From Streptomyces uncialis (lineage in GTDB: Bacteria > Actinomycetota > Actinomycetes > Streptomycetales > Streptomycetaceae), in contig NZ_CP109583.1 in NCBI RefSeq assembly GCF_036250755.1, positions 3,472,001 to 3,536,000 of the forward strand: a DNA stretch of 64,000 nt. Reading direction: 5' to 3'. The notes under the pieces were generated by a model. That model had not been told where the DNA came from and did no database searches. It saw nothing but the letters and a program-made list of their open reading frames with translations. Shown piece after piece: positions 53,743 to 62,952 of this stretch. Every line of letters begins with the position of its first letter. The stretch's first letter is position 1. A program made the position numbers and the translations under genes.

Positions 53743-55833
53743 CTACCGTGCCGGTCCGGCGCCGCTTTCAGCGTGGGGTGGGCTCTTCGTGGGGTTCCGG
53801 TCCTGCGGTGGTGGGGATCGGCTGTCGGCGCGGAACGCGAGGACGGCGATGTCGTCGGCTCGGTCGTGGGGCGGGGGGAGCAGCGTGTTGACGAGTTCGG
53901 TGAGGGGTAGGTCGGGGTCGCGGGCGAGGGTGGCCTGGTCGGCGAGGTGTCGCAGGCCGTCGGAGATGTCGGCGCCTGCCACTTCGACCAGTCCGTCGGT
54001 GTAGAGCAGCAGGGTGTCGCCGTCGGTGAGTTCGTGGGTCGAGTGCCGGCGCTTCACATCCGGTGCGACGCACAGGGGCGGATCCGGTGCGGGCGAGCCG
54101 TGCAGGTAGTTCGGCGGGCCGTGGGCCGGGATCAGGAGTGGTGGGGGGTGTCCCGCGTTGGACAGGGTGACGCTCCAGGCGTGGTTCGCGGTGGGGCGGA
54201 GCACGAGGTGCAGGGCGGTGATGAGAGGGGCGGTGCTGACGCCTTGCAGTACGTGGTCGAGGCGGCTGAGTGTGTGTGCGGGTCCGGCCGGGCCGTCTGC
54301 GTAGGCCAGTGCTCTGAGCATGCTGCTGGCCTTGGTCATCTGGGTCGCCGCGTCGAGGTCGTGTCCGGCGACGTCGCCGATGGAGAGGGCGATGGCGCCG
54401 TCCGGGAGGACGATCGCGTCGTACCAGTCGCCGCCGATCTCCGCCGTCGTGCTGGCGGGCTGGTAGACGGCGGCCAGTTCCGCGCCGTCGACGGGGGGCG
54501 GGGTGGTGAGGAAGGACCGCTGGAGGACCAGGGCGGTGTGGCGGACGCTCTGGAGTTCCAGGGTGCGGCGCAACGGGTCGCGGACGCTGCGGAGGACTTC
54601 TTCGAGCAGGCCGAGTTCGGCTTCGTCGGGCGGCGGGTTGCCGAGGCAGGTGGCGGCCGCGGCCAGCGCCACGGTCTGTTCGTCGAGGACGACGGGCACG
54701 ATGGCCAGGCTGGTGGCGCGGGCCTGGGCCATCCAGTCGGCGGACGGCCCTGACACCAGGGCTCTGGGCGGTTCGCCGGGTGGGAAGGTCACCAGCTTCG
54801 TCCGCCGGCTGTCGACCACGGTCTTTGCCAGCGGGCCGAGCGTGAAGTCGTCGGCGAGCGGCGGGAGGGGCGGTACGCCGGGGGCGAGCGCCCTGCGCGC
54901 CCTGGTGGCGTGGAGGGCTTCGGTTCCGGGCCGGGCGTGTTCGGGGTACCTCAGTTGGAAGACGACGAAGGCGTCGACGAGATCGGGGACCACGGCATGG
55001 GCGGTGGTGGCGAACGCTTCGCGCAGGTCATGGGCGGAGGCGGCTGCCGAGGCGCGCTTGAGGAGACGGTCCCGGGTCTGCTGGCGCCACTGGTCCTCGG
55101 CGTCCGCCACGGTGCCGATCCACTCGCGGAGCTCGCCGTGGCGCAGGACGGGCACGGCGATGATCCTTATGTGCCGGTAGCGGACGGGGTCCCCGGCCTG
55201 CCGGATCCGCGCCACGGCGTCGAGGAGTGCGTCGCCGCGGGCCGTGGCGGCCCACTGCCCGGCGAACCAGTCGCGGTCCTTGGGGTGGACGGCGTCCATC
55301 CAGGCGGGACCGGGCTGACGGGGGTGCCACAGGCCGCCCCCGGTGTCCCCGAGGCTTCCCACCAGGGCCGAGACCTCGCCCTGCGGGGTCATCCGCCAGA
55401 CCACCTGCGGCACGGCGGAGTGCAGGGCCTCGTACCGGGCCAGGTCCGCGCCGTGCTCCGCTGAGGCCGTCGCGACCACGGCGGTGCTGCCCGGCTCCTG
55501 CGGCACCTTGAGCGCGAGCAGCAGTACGGACGGCCCGTGCCGGGAGGTCACCGGCAGGCAGCTCACCGCCCAGAAACGATGCCCCGGCGGCCCGTGGGCC
55601 GTGACCCCGGCCGCGTCGAGCAGCGCCGGGGAGCGGTCGGTCCCGGCCCGGTGCAGTGCCCGCAGCACCGGGCGCAGCCCGGCGCCGGCCAGGGCGACAC
55701 CGGCCTCCTGACCGTTGCGCCAGAGACCGAACAGTTCCCGAAAGGCCCGGTTGCGCTGCACCAGCCGGTACCGGGGGCCGGTCAGGAGCGCGGCGGCGAC
55801 GTCAGCCTCCTCGAAGCTCTCGAACTCGAACAT
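53743..55833 (-). CDS. PP2C/SpoIIE-type serine phosphatase with PAS and GAF domains
   Basis: 696 residues, soluble. Two PAS-like regions (about 5-110 and 135-255; AVPQVVWRMTPQGEVSALVG), a GAF-like region (about 270-435; AFATTAHAVVPDLVDAFVVF), and a C-terminal SpoIIE phosphatase (about 450-680) with metal-binding EIGGDWYDAI, SIGDVAGHDLDAA, LLLYTDGLVE and DRADDIAVLAFR. Such proteins dephosphorylate anti-sigma antagonists in response to a signal. GGAAGGG 8 nt before ATG 55833; the 12-codon longer frame is not needed. No anti-sigma partner is adjacent; the ATPase at 36.3 kb is of the right kind but unlinked. Confidence 0.9.
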   Translation of the reverse strand: MFEFESFEEADVAAALLTGPRYRLVQRNRAFRELFGLWRNGQEAGVALAGAGLRPVLRALHRAGTDRSPALLDAAGVTAHGPPGHRFWAVSCLPVTSRHGPSVLLLALKVPQEPGSTAVVATASAEHGADLARYEALHSAVPQVVWRMTPQGEVSALVGSLGDTGGGLWHPRQPGPAWMDAVHPKDRDWFAGQWAATARGDALLDAVARIRQAGDPVRYRHIRIIAVPVLRHGELREWIGTVADAEDQWRQQTRDRLLKRASAAASAHDLREAFATTAHAVVPDLVDAFVVFQLRYPEHARPGTEALHATRARRALAPGVPPLPPLADDFTLGPLAKTVVDSRRTKLVTFPPGEPPRALVSGPSADWMAQARATSLAIVPVVLDEQTVALAAAATCLGNPPPDEAELGLLEEVLRSVRDPLRRTLELQSVRHTALVLQRSFLTTPPPVDGAELAAVYQPASTTAEIGGDWYDAIVLPDGAIALSIGDVAGHDLDAATQMTKASSMLRALAYADGPAGPAHTLSRLDHVLQGVSTAPLITALHLVLRPTANHAWSVTLSNAGHPPPLLIPAHGPPNYLHGSPAPDPPLCVAPDVKRRHSTHELTDGDTLLLYTDGLVEVAGADISDGLRHLADQATLARDPDLPLTELVNTLLPPPHDRADDIAVLAFRADSRSPPPQDRNPTKSPPHAESGAGPAR

Positions 55834-56442
55834 CGGCTCGCCCTTCCCGACCCGCTGACCGCCCCACAACGATGATCCCCCGGCACCGCGCCCCGGGCAT
55901 GTGCGGATCAGCTGATCCGCGCCCCGCGGCTACCGGCCGGAGAGTCGCGGCTCCGGTGGCCGCCCCGTCCGGCCGTCTTCGCTGCGGCTGCCCGGCAGCA
56001 CCGCCGAAGCGCCCCCTGCCCAGCCAGGCCCCCCTCCGTACCCGGCGTCACTGTGCGTGGCCATCCGGCTCTCCTGGCCGGGGCCGGGGCGTCGGTCCCG
56101 CGCTCGTGGGCCAGGTCGTCGGCGTGGGGCCGGTCCCGGAGCCGCCCACTCCGGACCGGCACGCTGGGGGGCGGGCAGCCCTGCTGTGCGCGCGGGTGCA
56201 CGCCAGGGGCGCGTGGGGGCAGATCAGCGCCCTTGTGGCGGCTGGTGTGTCGGGGGAGCCTCGGAGGAGGCCGCGCTCCTTGCCGGTCTCCCGGTCCCCG
56301 GGGGCGAGGGACAGCTCTGTGCCGGCTCCGGCCGTCCGTCCCCGTGCCGGACCGGGCTGTCACCAGCCGGCCCGCACCTGCCTCACCGGGGAGTCCGGTC
56401 CTCGGGAGACGGACGCGGGGGCGCACGATCGAGGAGAGGTCC
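55834..56442. other. intergenic region between divergent genes
   Basis: 609 bp without a supported gene. The long frames on both strands are Arg/Pro/Gly-rich and differ in style from their neighbours. It must hold the promoters of the phosphatase (minus) and the propeller gene (plus); I see no clear operator. Confidence 0.4.
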
Positions 56443-57861
56443 TTGCTGTTACGTTCCACTTTCCCTGTCCGCGAAATGTCCCGGTTCGCCGTCGCGCTGA
56501 CGGTGGCCGCAGGATGCCTGATTCCCCTGTCGGCGTCCGCCGCTCCAGCACCGGCTTCCGCTCCGGGGCGGGCGGCCGCAGGGCCGGTCCACGCCTACGT
56601 CGCGAACACCGCCGGCGATTCGGTTTCCGTGATCGACACGGCCTCGAACACGGTCACCGCCACAGTTCCGGTCGGGGACGGACCCCGGTCGGTCGCGCTG
56701 TCCCCGGACGGGACACGGGTCTACGCCGCCAACGACTACTCCGACTCGGTCTCCGTGATCGACACGGCCTCGAACACGGTCACCGCTACAGTTCCGGTCG
56801 GGGACGGGCCGTTCTCGGTGGCGGTGTCCCCCGACGGTGACCGCGCATACACCGCCGACTTCCAGGCAAATACGGTGTCGGTGATCGACACGGCGACGAA
56901 TACGGTGACCGCGACGGTCCGGGTCGCGAGGAGTCCGCAGGCGGTGACGGTCTCCCCCGACGGAGCCCGCGTCTACACCGCCAACTTCGGCGCGAACTCG
57001 GTCTCCGTGATCAACACCGCGACCAACACGGTCACGGACACCGTCAGGGTCGGAAACGGTCCGGCGTCGGTGGCGGTGTCCCGGGACGGGGCCCGCGTCT
57101 ACACCGCCAACTCCTTCTCCAATTCGGTCTCCGTAGTCGACACCGCGTCCAACACCGTCACCGGCACGGTCGCCGTCGGGGAGGGGCCCCGGGCCGTGGC
57201 CGTTTCCCCCGACGGGACCCACGCCTACGCCGGCAACACCCTCGGCAAGACGGTGTCGGTGATCGACACCGCCGCCAACACGGCCACCGGCACAGTCACC
57301 GTAGGTGATGGCCCTCGGGGCGTGGCCCTGTCCCCGGACGGCGCCCGCGCCTACGTCGCCAGTTCCTTCCCCAACACGGTCTCCGTGATCGACACCGCGA
57401 CCGACGCCGTCACGGACACCGTTGCCGTCGGACGCTCGCCCTCGTCGATCGCGGTCGGCGCTCTGCCGCCCCCGGTCGCGGACCTGGCCGTCGCACTCAC
57501 CGCGACCCCGGTCCCCGGCCTCCTCAACGCCCGTATCGACTACACCCTCGACCTCACGAACAACGGACCCGATCCGCTGGACGAAGCCACGGTCACCGCC
57601 ACCCTGCCCGGCTCCGTGACGGCAACCAGCCCGGACTGCACCCCCACCGCGGGCAAGGTCACCTGCACCCTCACCGGCCTCGCCCCCGGCGCCAGCGCCA
57701 CCCGTGCCTTCACCATCCGCGTCGCCGCCCTCAGCCTCGGCCGCCCCTACACCGTCACCGCCACCCGCACCGCCTCCGCACCCACCGACCCCAACCCCGC
57801 CAACGACACCGCCACCCGCACCTGCACCGCCACCACCAGCCTCAACATCACCTGCACCTGA
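56443..57861 (+). CDS. secreted seven-blade YVTN beta-propeller protein with DUF11 domain
   Basis: 472 residues, intact paralogue of the pseudogene at 49.8-51.2 kb. The start is a TTG at 56443: GAGGAGAGG lies 4-5 nt upstream, and the frame gives a signal peptide (REMSRFAVALTVAAGCLIPLSASA). ATG 56476 would shorten it by 11 codons but has no RBS. Codon 3 is TTA, so translation may depend on the bldA tRNA. Seven blades of about 42 residues (VSVIDTASNTVTATVPVGDG, SVAVSPDGDRAYTA) span about 45-345; the DUF11-like domain (about 350-470) has a Cys pair (SPDCTP, KVTCTL). Likely an extracellular binding protein; ligand unknown. Confidence 0.85.
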   Translation: MLLRSTFPVREMSRFAVALTVAAGCLIPLSASAAPAPASAPGRAAAGPVHAYVANTAGDSVSVIDTASNTVTATVPVGDGPRSVALSPDGTRVYAANDYSDSVSVIDTASNTVTATVPVGDGPFSVAVSPDGDRAYTADFQANTVSVIDTATNTVTATVRVARSPQAVTVSPDGARVYTANFGANSVSVINTATNTVTDTVRVGNGPASVAVSRDGARVYTANSFSNSVSVVDTASNTVTGTVAVGEGPRAVAVSPDGTHAYAGNTLGKTVSVIDTAANTATGTVTVGDGPRGVALSPDGARAYVASSFPNTVSVIDTATDAVTDTVAVGRSPSSIAVGALPPPVADLAVALTATPVPGLLNARIDYTLDLTNNGPDPLDEATVTATLPGSVTATSPDCTPTAGKVTCTLTGLAPGASATRAFTIRVAALSLGRPYTVTATRTASAPTDPNPANDTATRTCTATTSLNITCT

Positions 57862-57876
57862 CCACCCGCTCAGCCG

Positions 57877-57908
57877 GGCCCGTACGCACCCGACGGCGCG
57901 TACGGGCC
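57877..57908 (+). terminator. terminator of the propeller gene
   Basis: GGCCCGTACGC (57877-57887) pairs perfectly with 57898-57908; 10-nt loop; 16 bp past the stop. Confidence 0.78.
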
Positions 57909-58170
57909 ACCGGGCGTCCACGGGGTGACGCACGACAAGCCACCCCTCGGAAAACCCCGTTCAGCACAGCCGACAGCGGCAGAACCCGCGACACTCCGTC
58001 GGCACCGGGCTCGGGGGTCTCCGGCCATCACCAGGTGCGCCTCTCACGGGCGGCGGCGTCGAGGCCGCGAACAACCTGGATGCGCGGCCGTGAGCCGAAG
58101 CCGCAGACGACCGGGGCCGGGATGCCGCGCGGCGAGCCGGCTCTCGCGTCGAAGAGGACGTGCCCCCGTC

Positions 58171-58236
58171 GGCAAGGTCACCTCCGACGGCACACACTCC
58201 GAGGAGACGATCGGCTGGATCGCCGCCTACGCCTGA
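58171..58236 (+). pseudogene. 3' fragment of an H-type-lectin-like gene
   Basis: The reading GKVTSDGTHSEETIGWIAAYA and stop matches the last 21 residues of the protein at 60.3 kb (GKVTADGTHTEETVGWIAATV), and the DNA is clearly homologous. Upstream of 58171 the similarity ends abruptly; no start. The 270 bp before it (57909-58170) show no gene. Confidence 0.75.
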
Positions 58237-58362
58237 CCAGATTCCCGCGTCGGGCTGCGGACGGTGGCCGTTCGCAGCCCAGCCGGGGCCCCTCTCGCAC
58301 TCACGAGGCACGGGACCAAAATTCGAGATGTCCGCGGACTTGTGCATTAGTGACATGCATTG

Positions 58363-58521
58363 TCACCAGTGGCACGCGGAGTAGCCGACGCTGAGCAGCA
58401 CAAGCACATTGCGCCGCCGCCGCGCCTCCTCGAAGGCGTCGGGTGCCCACGGCCACCAGTCGACGGGGTTGTCGGCGTGCTGGAGGAGGTAGGGCGACTG
58501 GCAGTCCGCCAGGCGATTCAT
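58363..58521 (-). pseudogene. 5' fragment of a DUF255 gene
   Basis: From ATG 58521, 52 residues ([20 protein letters not shown] ... SVGYSACHW) match the N-terminus of the DUF255 protein at 46.7-49.0 kb, then a TGA replaces the second Cys codon of CHWC and homology ends. Homology extends upstream into the GACGAT/ATG leaderless promoter. It diverges more than a recent copy would (about four in five bases identical by eye), so it came from a related gene or is old. Confidence 0.85.
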
Positions 58522-58682
58522 ATCGGCATCGTCGCACGGCGCGTACCCGGATCGGACGATGGCGGCGCTGTCGCCGGACCGGCGTGGGCCGGGCATGGGT
58601 CCGGGCCGCGGTGGCGGTCGGGTCGGAGGGGGCGCGGGACGTGCGTGCGACAATCGGGCACAGCCGCGACGAGGGGGATTCC

Positions 58683-59861
58683 ATGGGCGACGAGGGCCGG
58701 CTGAATGTCAGTGCGGAACTGGCCGGGGTGCTGGAGCGGATCGACGCGCTCGGGGCGAGGCTCGACGAACGGGCGCCCTCCGCCGAGGAGTTGGGGCGGC
58801 TCCCCGAGGACACGGCACGCGCGCTGCTCGACACGGGGATCGTGCGGGCCGAGCTGCCGCTGGGCCTCGGTGGGTACGAGTTCGCGCCCCGGCAGCTGAT
58901 CCAGGCGGCGGAGCGGGTGAGCTACCACGACGCCGCGGCCGGATGGACCATGGTCGCGCTCCAGATGATCACCGGGACCACCGCGGCGTACCTCGCCGCG
59001 GACACCGCGGCCGAGCTGTTCCCGGACATACCGAACGGCAAGCACGCGCTGCTGGCCGGGCACGGTACGCGACCCGGCCGGGCCGTGCCCGTGGAGGGCG
59101 GCTACCGGGTCAGCGGTCAGTGGCAGTTCGCCTCCGGGGTGGCGCACGCCACCCACATCCACAGCGCGTTCCAGGTCGAGGGCACCGGTGAGCAGCGGGT
59201 CCTCACGATGCCGAAGTCCCAGGTCACCCTGGACGGCAACTGGGATGTGCTCGGGCTGCGCGCGACGCACAGCGTCGACTACCACTGCACCGACGTGTAC
59301 GTCCCGCACGAGTACACCTACGCCGCGACCACGGACACCCCGCTCAACGGTGGCGCCCTCTACCGCCTCGGCCTGGTCAACCTGTCGGCGATCGGGCACA
59401 CGGGGTGGACCCTCGGCGTCGGCCGGCGCCTTCTGGACGAGATGAAGCGGGTCGCGGCGGCGCGGACCGGTTCGCGGGGCGCGGCGGTCGACACCTCCCA
59501 GTTCCACGCCGAGTACGCGACGGCCGAAGCCGGGCTGCGGGCCGCCCGCGCCTGGGCGAACGACGTATGGCGGGACGTCGAACGGACGCTGGACAAGGGT
59601 GAGCTGCCGAGCACGGAGCAGGACACCCTGATCCGTCTCGCGCTCAATCACACGACCTCGACCGTGTCCGGCGTGGGCCGCACCGTGCACCGCTGGGCCG
59701 GTTCGGCGGCGATCCGCCGCGGCCCGCTCGACCGCTTCCTGCGCGACCTCGGCACGGGCGCGCAGCACATCACGTCGAGCCCGGTCGTACTCCAGAACTG
59801 CGGCAAGTGGCTGAGCGGCGCCGCACCGGACGCCCGCTGGAGCTTCCTCGACCTGACGTGA
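58683..59861 (+). CDS. acyl-CoA-dehydrogenase-like flavin-dependent monooxygenase
   Basis: 392 residues, class-D flavoprotein type (HsaA/HpaB-like acyl-CoA dehydrogenase fold). N-terminal helical domain (about 1-115; [34 protein letters not shown]), central beta-domain (about 120-220; [20 protein letters not shown]), C-terminal helical domain with [13 protein letters not shown]. The catalytic Glu of true acyl-CoA dehydrogenases is not obvious, so hydroxylation or oxidation of a small molecule is more likely. GAGGGGGATTCC before ATG 58683. A flavin reductase partner is not adjacent. It lies beside two gene fragments, in accessory DNA. Confidence 0.82.
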   Translation: MGDEGRLNVSAELAGVLERIDALGARLDERAPSAEELGRLPEDTARALLDTGIVRAELPLGLGGYEFAPRQLIQAAERVSYHDAAAGWTMVALQMITGTTAAYLAADTAAELFPDIPNGKHALLAGHGTRPGRAVPVEGGYRVSGQWQFASGVAHATHIHSAFQVEGTGEQRVLTMPKSQVTLDGNWDVLGLRATHSVDYHCTDVYVPHEYTYAATTDTPLNGGALYRLGLVNLSAIGHTGWTLGVGRRLLDEMKRVAAARTGSRGAAVDTSQFHAEYATAEAGLRAARAWANDVWRDVERTLDKGELPSTEQDTLIRLALNHTTSTVSGVGRTVHRWAGSAAIRRGPLDRFLRDLGTGAQHITSSPVVLQNCGKWLSGAAPDARWSFLDLT

Positions 59862-60032
59862 CGCGGCCTGGCCACCCGGGTCCGACCCGCACCCGGTCAG
59901 AGGCCGACCGACACCGGGCGCCCCTCCTGCCATCAGCGGGGGGCCGGAACCTGTGACGCCCGGAAGCTCCCGGACCGGAAGGCCGAGTACCGGTCCCGGG
60001 ATCCTCGGGGTCTCTTCACGCTGCGTCGGCCA

Positions 60033-60086
60033 GGGATCTGCTTCCGTACCGGCAGGTGTGTGTCCGCCGGTACGGAAGCAGATCCC
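60033..60086. terminator. long perfect hairpin
   Basis: A 21-bp perfect inverted repeat: first arm 60033-60053 (GGGATCTGCTTCC...), second arm 60066-60086, 12-nt loop. It is 170 bp past the flavoprotein stop. It may be a terminator or a small mobile relic. The rest of 59862-60258 holds no gene. Confidence 0.6.
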
Positions 60087-60258
60087 GACGGGTGACGCAG
60101 CCCTATGAAGATTGACCACCCTGAAGGGTGGAAATTCCGCTAAACCGGAGATCGCCCGGGCAGCCTCCTCGCGGCGCCCCACAAGAGGCGTCAGACATCC
60201 AGCACCGCCGGGCTGTTCAAATCCTCAAGCGGTGACTGATCGTTGAGAGGTGGATGCC

Positions 60259-60561
60259 GTGAGCGCGATCCAGACGGGCAAGCTCCAGCTGAACTCCACA
60301 CGCCCTGTGGCCACGACGGGCGGCGATACGTCGACCTTCACCCAGGTCACCTTCCCCGCCCCGTTCCCCGCCGGTTCCACGGTGATCGTGACCCCCTTCG
60401 TCCAGACGTTCAACGGCCCCGACACACCGGGACTGCGGATCGCGGACGTCACCCCGACGGGATTCAAGATCCGTATCAACGAACTCCACGCCAGCGGCAA
60501 GGTCACCGCCGACGGCACGCACACCGAGGAGACCGTCGGCTGGATCGCCGCTACCGTGTAG
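60259..60561 (+). CDS. H-type-lectin-like single-domain protein
   Basis: 100 residues, no signal peptide. GAGAGG 8 nt before GTG 60259 (VSAIQTGKLQLN); GTG 60250 is the alternative. The all-beta pattern fits the H-type lectin fold: VTFPAPFPAGSTVIVTPFVQ, IADVTPTGFKIRINE, ETVGWIAATV (Trp-Ile-Ala near the end is characteristic). Such lectins bind N-acetylgalactosamine or other sugars as hexamers. A truncated copy of its 3' end lies at 58171-58236. Cytosolic location would be odd for a lectin; release by another route is possible. Confidence 0.72.
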   Translation: MSAIQTGKLQLNSTRPVATTGGDTSTFTQVTFPAPFPAGSTVIVTPFVQTFNGPDTPGLRIADVTPTGFKIRINELHASGKVTADGTHTEETVGWIAATV

Positions 60562-61143
60562 GCCCACCCGGACCCGCCGGGGCCCTCGACGGGTGAACCG
60601 CACCAGCGCGACGCTCCCCCGTGAACACCACACCTCCGGGGAGGCGGGCAGAGCGTCCTCGCGCCCACGGGGACAACCCCGGCAGGTGAACAGGGCGCCA
60701 GCCGTGTGGGCCGTTCAGCGCCCGGTGCGGATGCCTTGGTGTGCTGGCCCGAGTCCGCAGCGGCCGGCCGAGACCGGGGCGGTGTCCCGGTCTCGGCCTC
60801 TGGTCCGGCACGGGCCATGCGTGCGGTTCGGCTCCCCGGGTGGGCCGGGACGGCAACCTCACTGTTCAGCCCTGTCCAGCACGGTGAGGCCCTGGGAGTG
60901 GTCCGGGGGCGTGTTCGTCCCAGAGAGCGCCCCCCACAGGTGAAGAGCTGGACCAGGCGGACAGGACGTATGCCTGATCAGCGACGCACCGCGGTGGCCC
61001 TACCGCCGACCGGGTGACGCGAGGGCAGCCCGGCCGACCGGGTGACGGCGGGGGCAGCCCGGCCAGGACGAGCCACGGCGCGGGCGGGCCCGCCACCAGA
61101 CTGCGAGGGACCCGACCGCCACCGCGCACACCGGAGCCCGCCC
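60562..61143. other. intergenic stretch with a tandem repeat
   Basis: No gene supported. GCCGACCGGGTGACG...GGGCAGCCCGGCC is tandemly repeated at 61005-61034 and 61033-61064. Confidence 0.5.
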
Positions 61144-61464
61144 ATGCCCCAGCCCGACACCTTCCTGGCCGTGTGCGGCAATACGCACCTCTACCCCGGT
61201 GCCCGCTGCCGCCTCCAGGGACTGCCCGACCCCCAGACGTTCGCCGACCGGCCACGGCCGGTCGATGTGCTCCTGCACTTCTCGGACTCGGTCACCACCG
61301 ACGCGGAGCTACGCACCGACGGCCCGGCCGACGCCGTATTCGCCGTCCCCGCGTACACCACCAGGGCCGGCAGGCAGATCGAGGGCCGTACCTGGCTGGT
61401 CCGGGATTTCGTCCGCACGGGGGACGAGGTGGAGCTGACGATCGGCGGGGTCGGCCTGGGTTGA
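61144..61464 (+). CDS. hypothetical protein
   Basis: 106 residues, no signal or membrane segment. GGAG 8-9 nt before ATG 61144. MPQPDTFLAVCGNTHLYPGA starts the chain; DVLLHFSDSVTTDAELRTDG and FAVPAYTTRAGRQIEGRTWL follow, ending VELTIGGVGLG. Codon use is typical. Probably a small beta-rich domain. Family not recognised. Confidence 0.6.
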   Translation: MPQPDTFLAVCGNTHLYPGARCRLQGLPDPQTFADRPRPVDVLLHFSDSVTTDAELRTDGPADAVFAVPAYTTRAGRQIEGRTWLVRDFVRTGDEVELTIGGVGLG

Positions 61465-61914
61465 GAGCCCGATTCCGCCGCGGCCCGGGACGCCGCGTGA
61501 GGCTCCGGGGCTCTCGGGCTGGCCGGTCAGCGGGGGGAGGGTCCGGTGATCGTTGCCGCCGGGATGCCGGGCGAACCGGAGCCGCCGAAAACAGAGGGGG
61601 CGACGCCCACACGAAGCAGGAGTCCGCATTGCCTCACTTCTCCTGTTACGCGGCGAAACCCACCCCAGATTCTCCGCCGGGCAGAGCCTGCGGCGATCGG
61701 GAGTCGCCAGACACTTCACATCGGCGTGTCACATGCTCGGAAGCAGCCGACTCGGCGACGCCCGAACCGGTCCAGCCGGGTCCCACGGCGGCAGCTGCTT
61801 CCGTGGCAGCGAAACGCGCCGACCGCAACAGCTCATGCGACGCAAGTAATTCGACGCCGCACCTCCGCTGGAGGGCAAGGTTCGAAAGGATTTGACACGC
61901 ACCACGGCGCCTAG
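61465..61914. other. non-coding stretch before the IS element
   Basis: No supported gene. It is AT-richer than average from 61620, with codon patterns on both strands broken by stops; possibly debris from earlier insertions. Confidence 0.4.
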
Positions 61915-62898
61915 TGAGGTTTTCTCAGCGATGATCATTTCCAGATTCCGTTGAGGACGAGGGCGGCTCGGGTGATGTCGCCGACCCGGCTGGGGCTGAG
62001 CGTGATGTGCTGCAAGGTGCGCCATCGCTGTTTGAGCTCGGCGACGGTGCGCTCGCCGAGGGCTCGGAGGTGTCGGATCAGGGTGTTTGTCATGCGGGTG
62101 TCGATGTGAAGTGCGCGCTCGGAGCGGCCTTTTGGGCGGCGGACGGGAACGCGGATGCCGATGCCCGCGCCGATGTAGCCCTTGTCGGCCAGGGTCGGCA
62201 GGCCGGCGGTGGCCGCCTTGTACAGCGCGGGCAGCACGTGGATGCGGGCGGCGGTGATGTCGGGGACGCTGCCGGGCTCGACGTCGGAGACCCACAATGG
62301 GGTGCCGTCCGGGGCGGACAGGAACTGGATGTTGCCGCCGAATGCCTTGTGTTTCTGGCTGAACCACAGGTCGTTGCCGTTCTCGCGGACACCGGCCACG
62401 CGGTCGCATTCGATGAGCGTCCCGTCCAGGACCACGTGTGTCATGCCTTCGCGTCGACAGCGGGCGAGGACCTCGTGCAGGTCCGGGGCATGCTCGGCAA
62501 GGACGTCGATGCCTTCGTGCAGGTAGCGGTAGCCGGTGGCCTGGGAGATGTTGGCGTCGCGGGCCAGGCAGTGCACGCAGCCGCGCTCGCGGAACCAGCG
62601 CAGGACCAGCACGGCCTGGCGGAACGGGCCCAGGGCCCGGCTGCCGCGCGGGGTACCGATGTGCCGTCGGTGTGCTGCGAGCAGGCGGGACAGGTAGTCC
62701 ACGACGTGGCGTGGGACGTCGAGCGTGGCAACATAGGTGACCAACGTGAAGCCTCTGGTGGTTACGGACATGATCTTGTGGTGAGACCTGTCCTACCAGG
62801 GGCTTCACGTCTGTTCGGAGCCGGGGCTGTCCAGCCCAATCCACCCGGGTGTACCGATCAACCCGCTCCGCGAAGATCATTTCACTGAGAAAACCTCA
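61915..62898. mobile_element. IS5-type insertion sequence (complete)
   Basis: Terminal inverted repeats TGAGGTTTTCTCAG (61915-61928) and CTGAGAAAACCTCA (62885-62898) match perfectly over 14 bp and enclose a single intact transposase; total 984 bp. Flanks (CTAG left, GTGA right) show no clear target duplication, so the site may have been rearranged since insertion. Confidence 0.85.
61935..62771 (-). CDS. IS5-family transposase (DDE_Tnp_4)
   Basis: 278 residues, complete. N-terminal helix-turn-helix (CLARDANISQATGYRYLHEG), then the DDE domain: VVLDGTLIECDRV, VSDVEPGSVPD and LADKGYIGAGIGI, with ELKQRWRTLQ near the end supplying the acidic third residue region. It fills the element from near one terminal repeat to near the other, so the IS looks functional. 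Confidence 0.92.
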   Translation of the reverse strand: MSVTTRGFTLVTYVATLDVPRHVVDYLSRLLAAHRRHIGTPRGSRALGPFRQAVLVLRWFRERGCVHCLARDANISQATGYRYLHEGIDVLAEHAPDLHEVLARCRREGMTHVVLDGTLIECDRVAGVRENGNDLWFSQKHKAFGGNIQFLSAPDGTPLWVSDVEPGSVPDITAARIHVLPALYKAATAGLPTLADKGYIGAGIGIRVPVRRPKGRSERALHIDTRMTNTLIRHLRALGERTVAELKQRWRTLQHITLSPSRVGDITRAALVLNGIWK

Positions 62899-62952
62899 GT
62901 GACTCGTGATCTGGTTCGTGTCACCTGAAGCTCTTTGACTCGTTGGACACTT

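Noticed and set aside
55908..56459. Minus-strand frame in the gap before the propeller gene
   Set aside because: Arg/Pro/Gly-rich, no RBS, overlaps the start region of the plus-strand gene.
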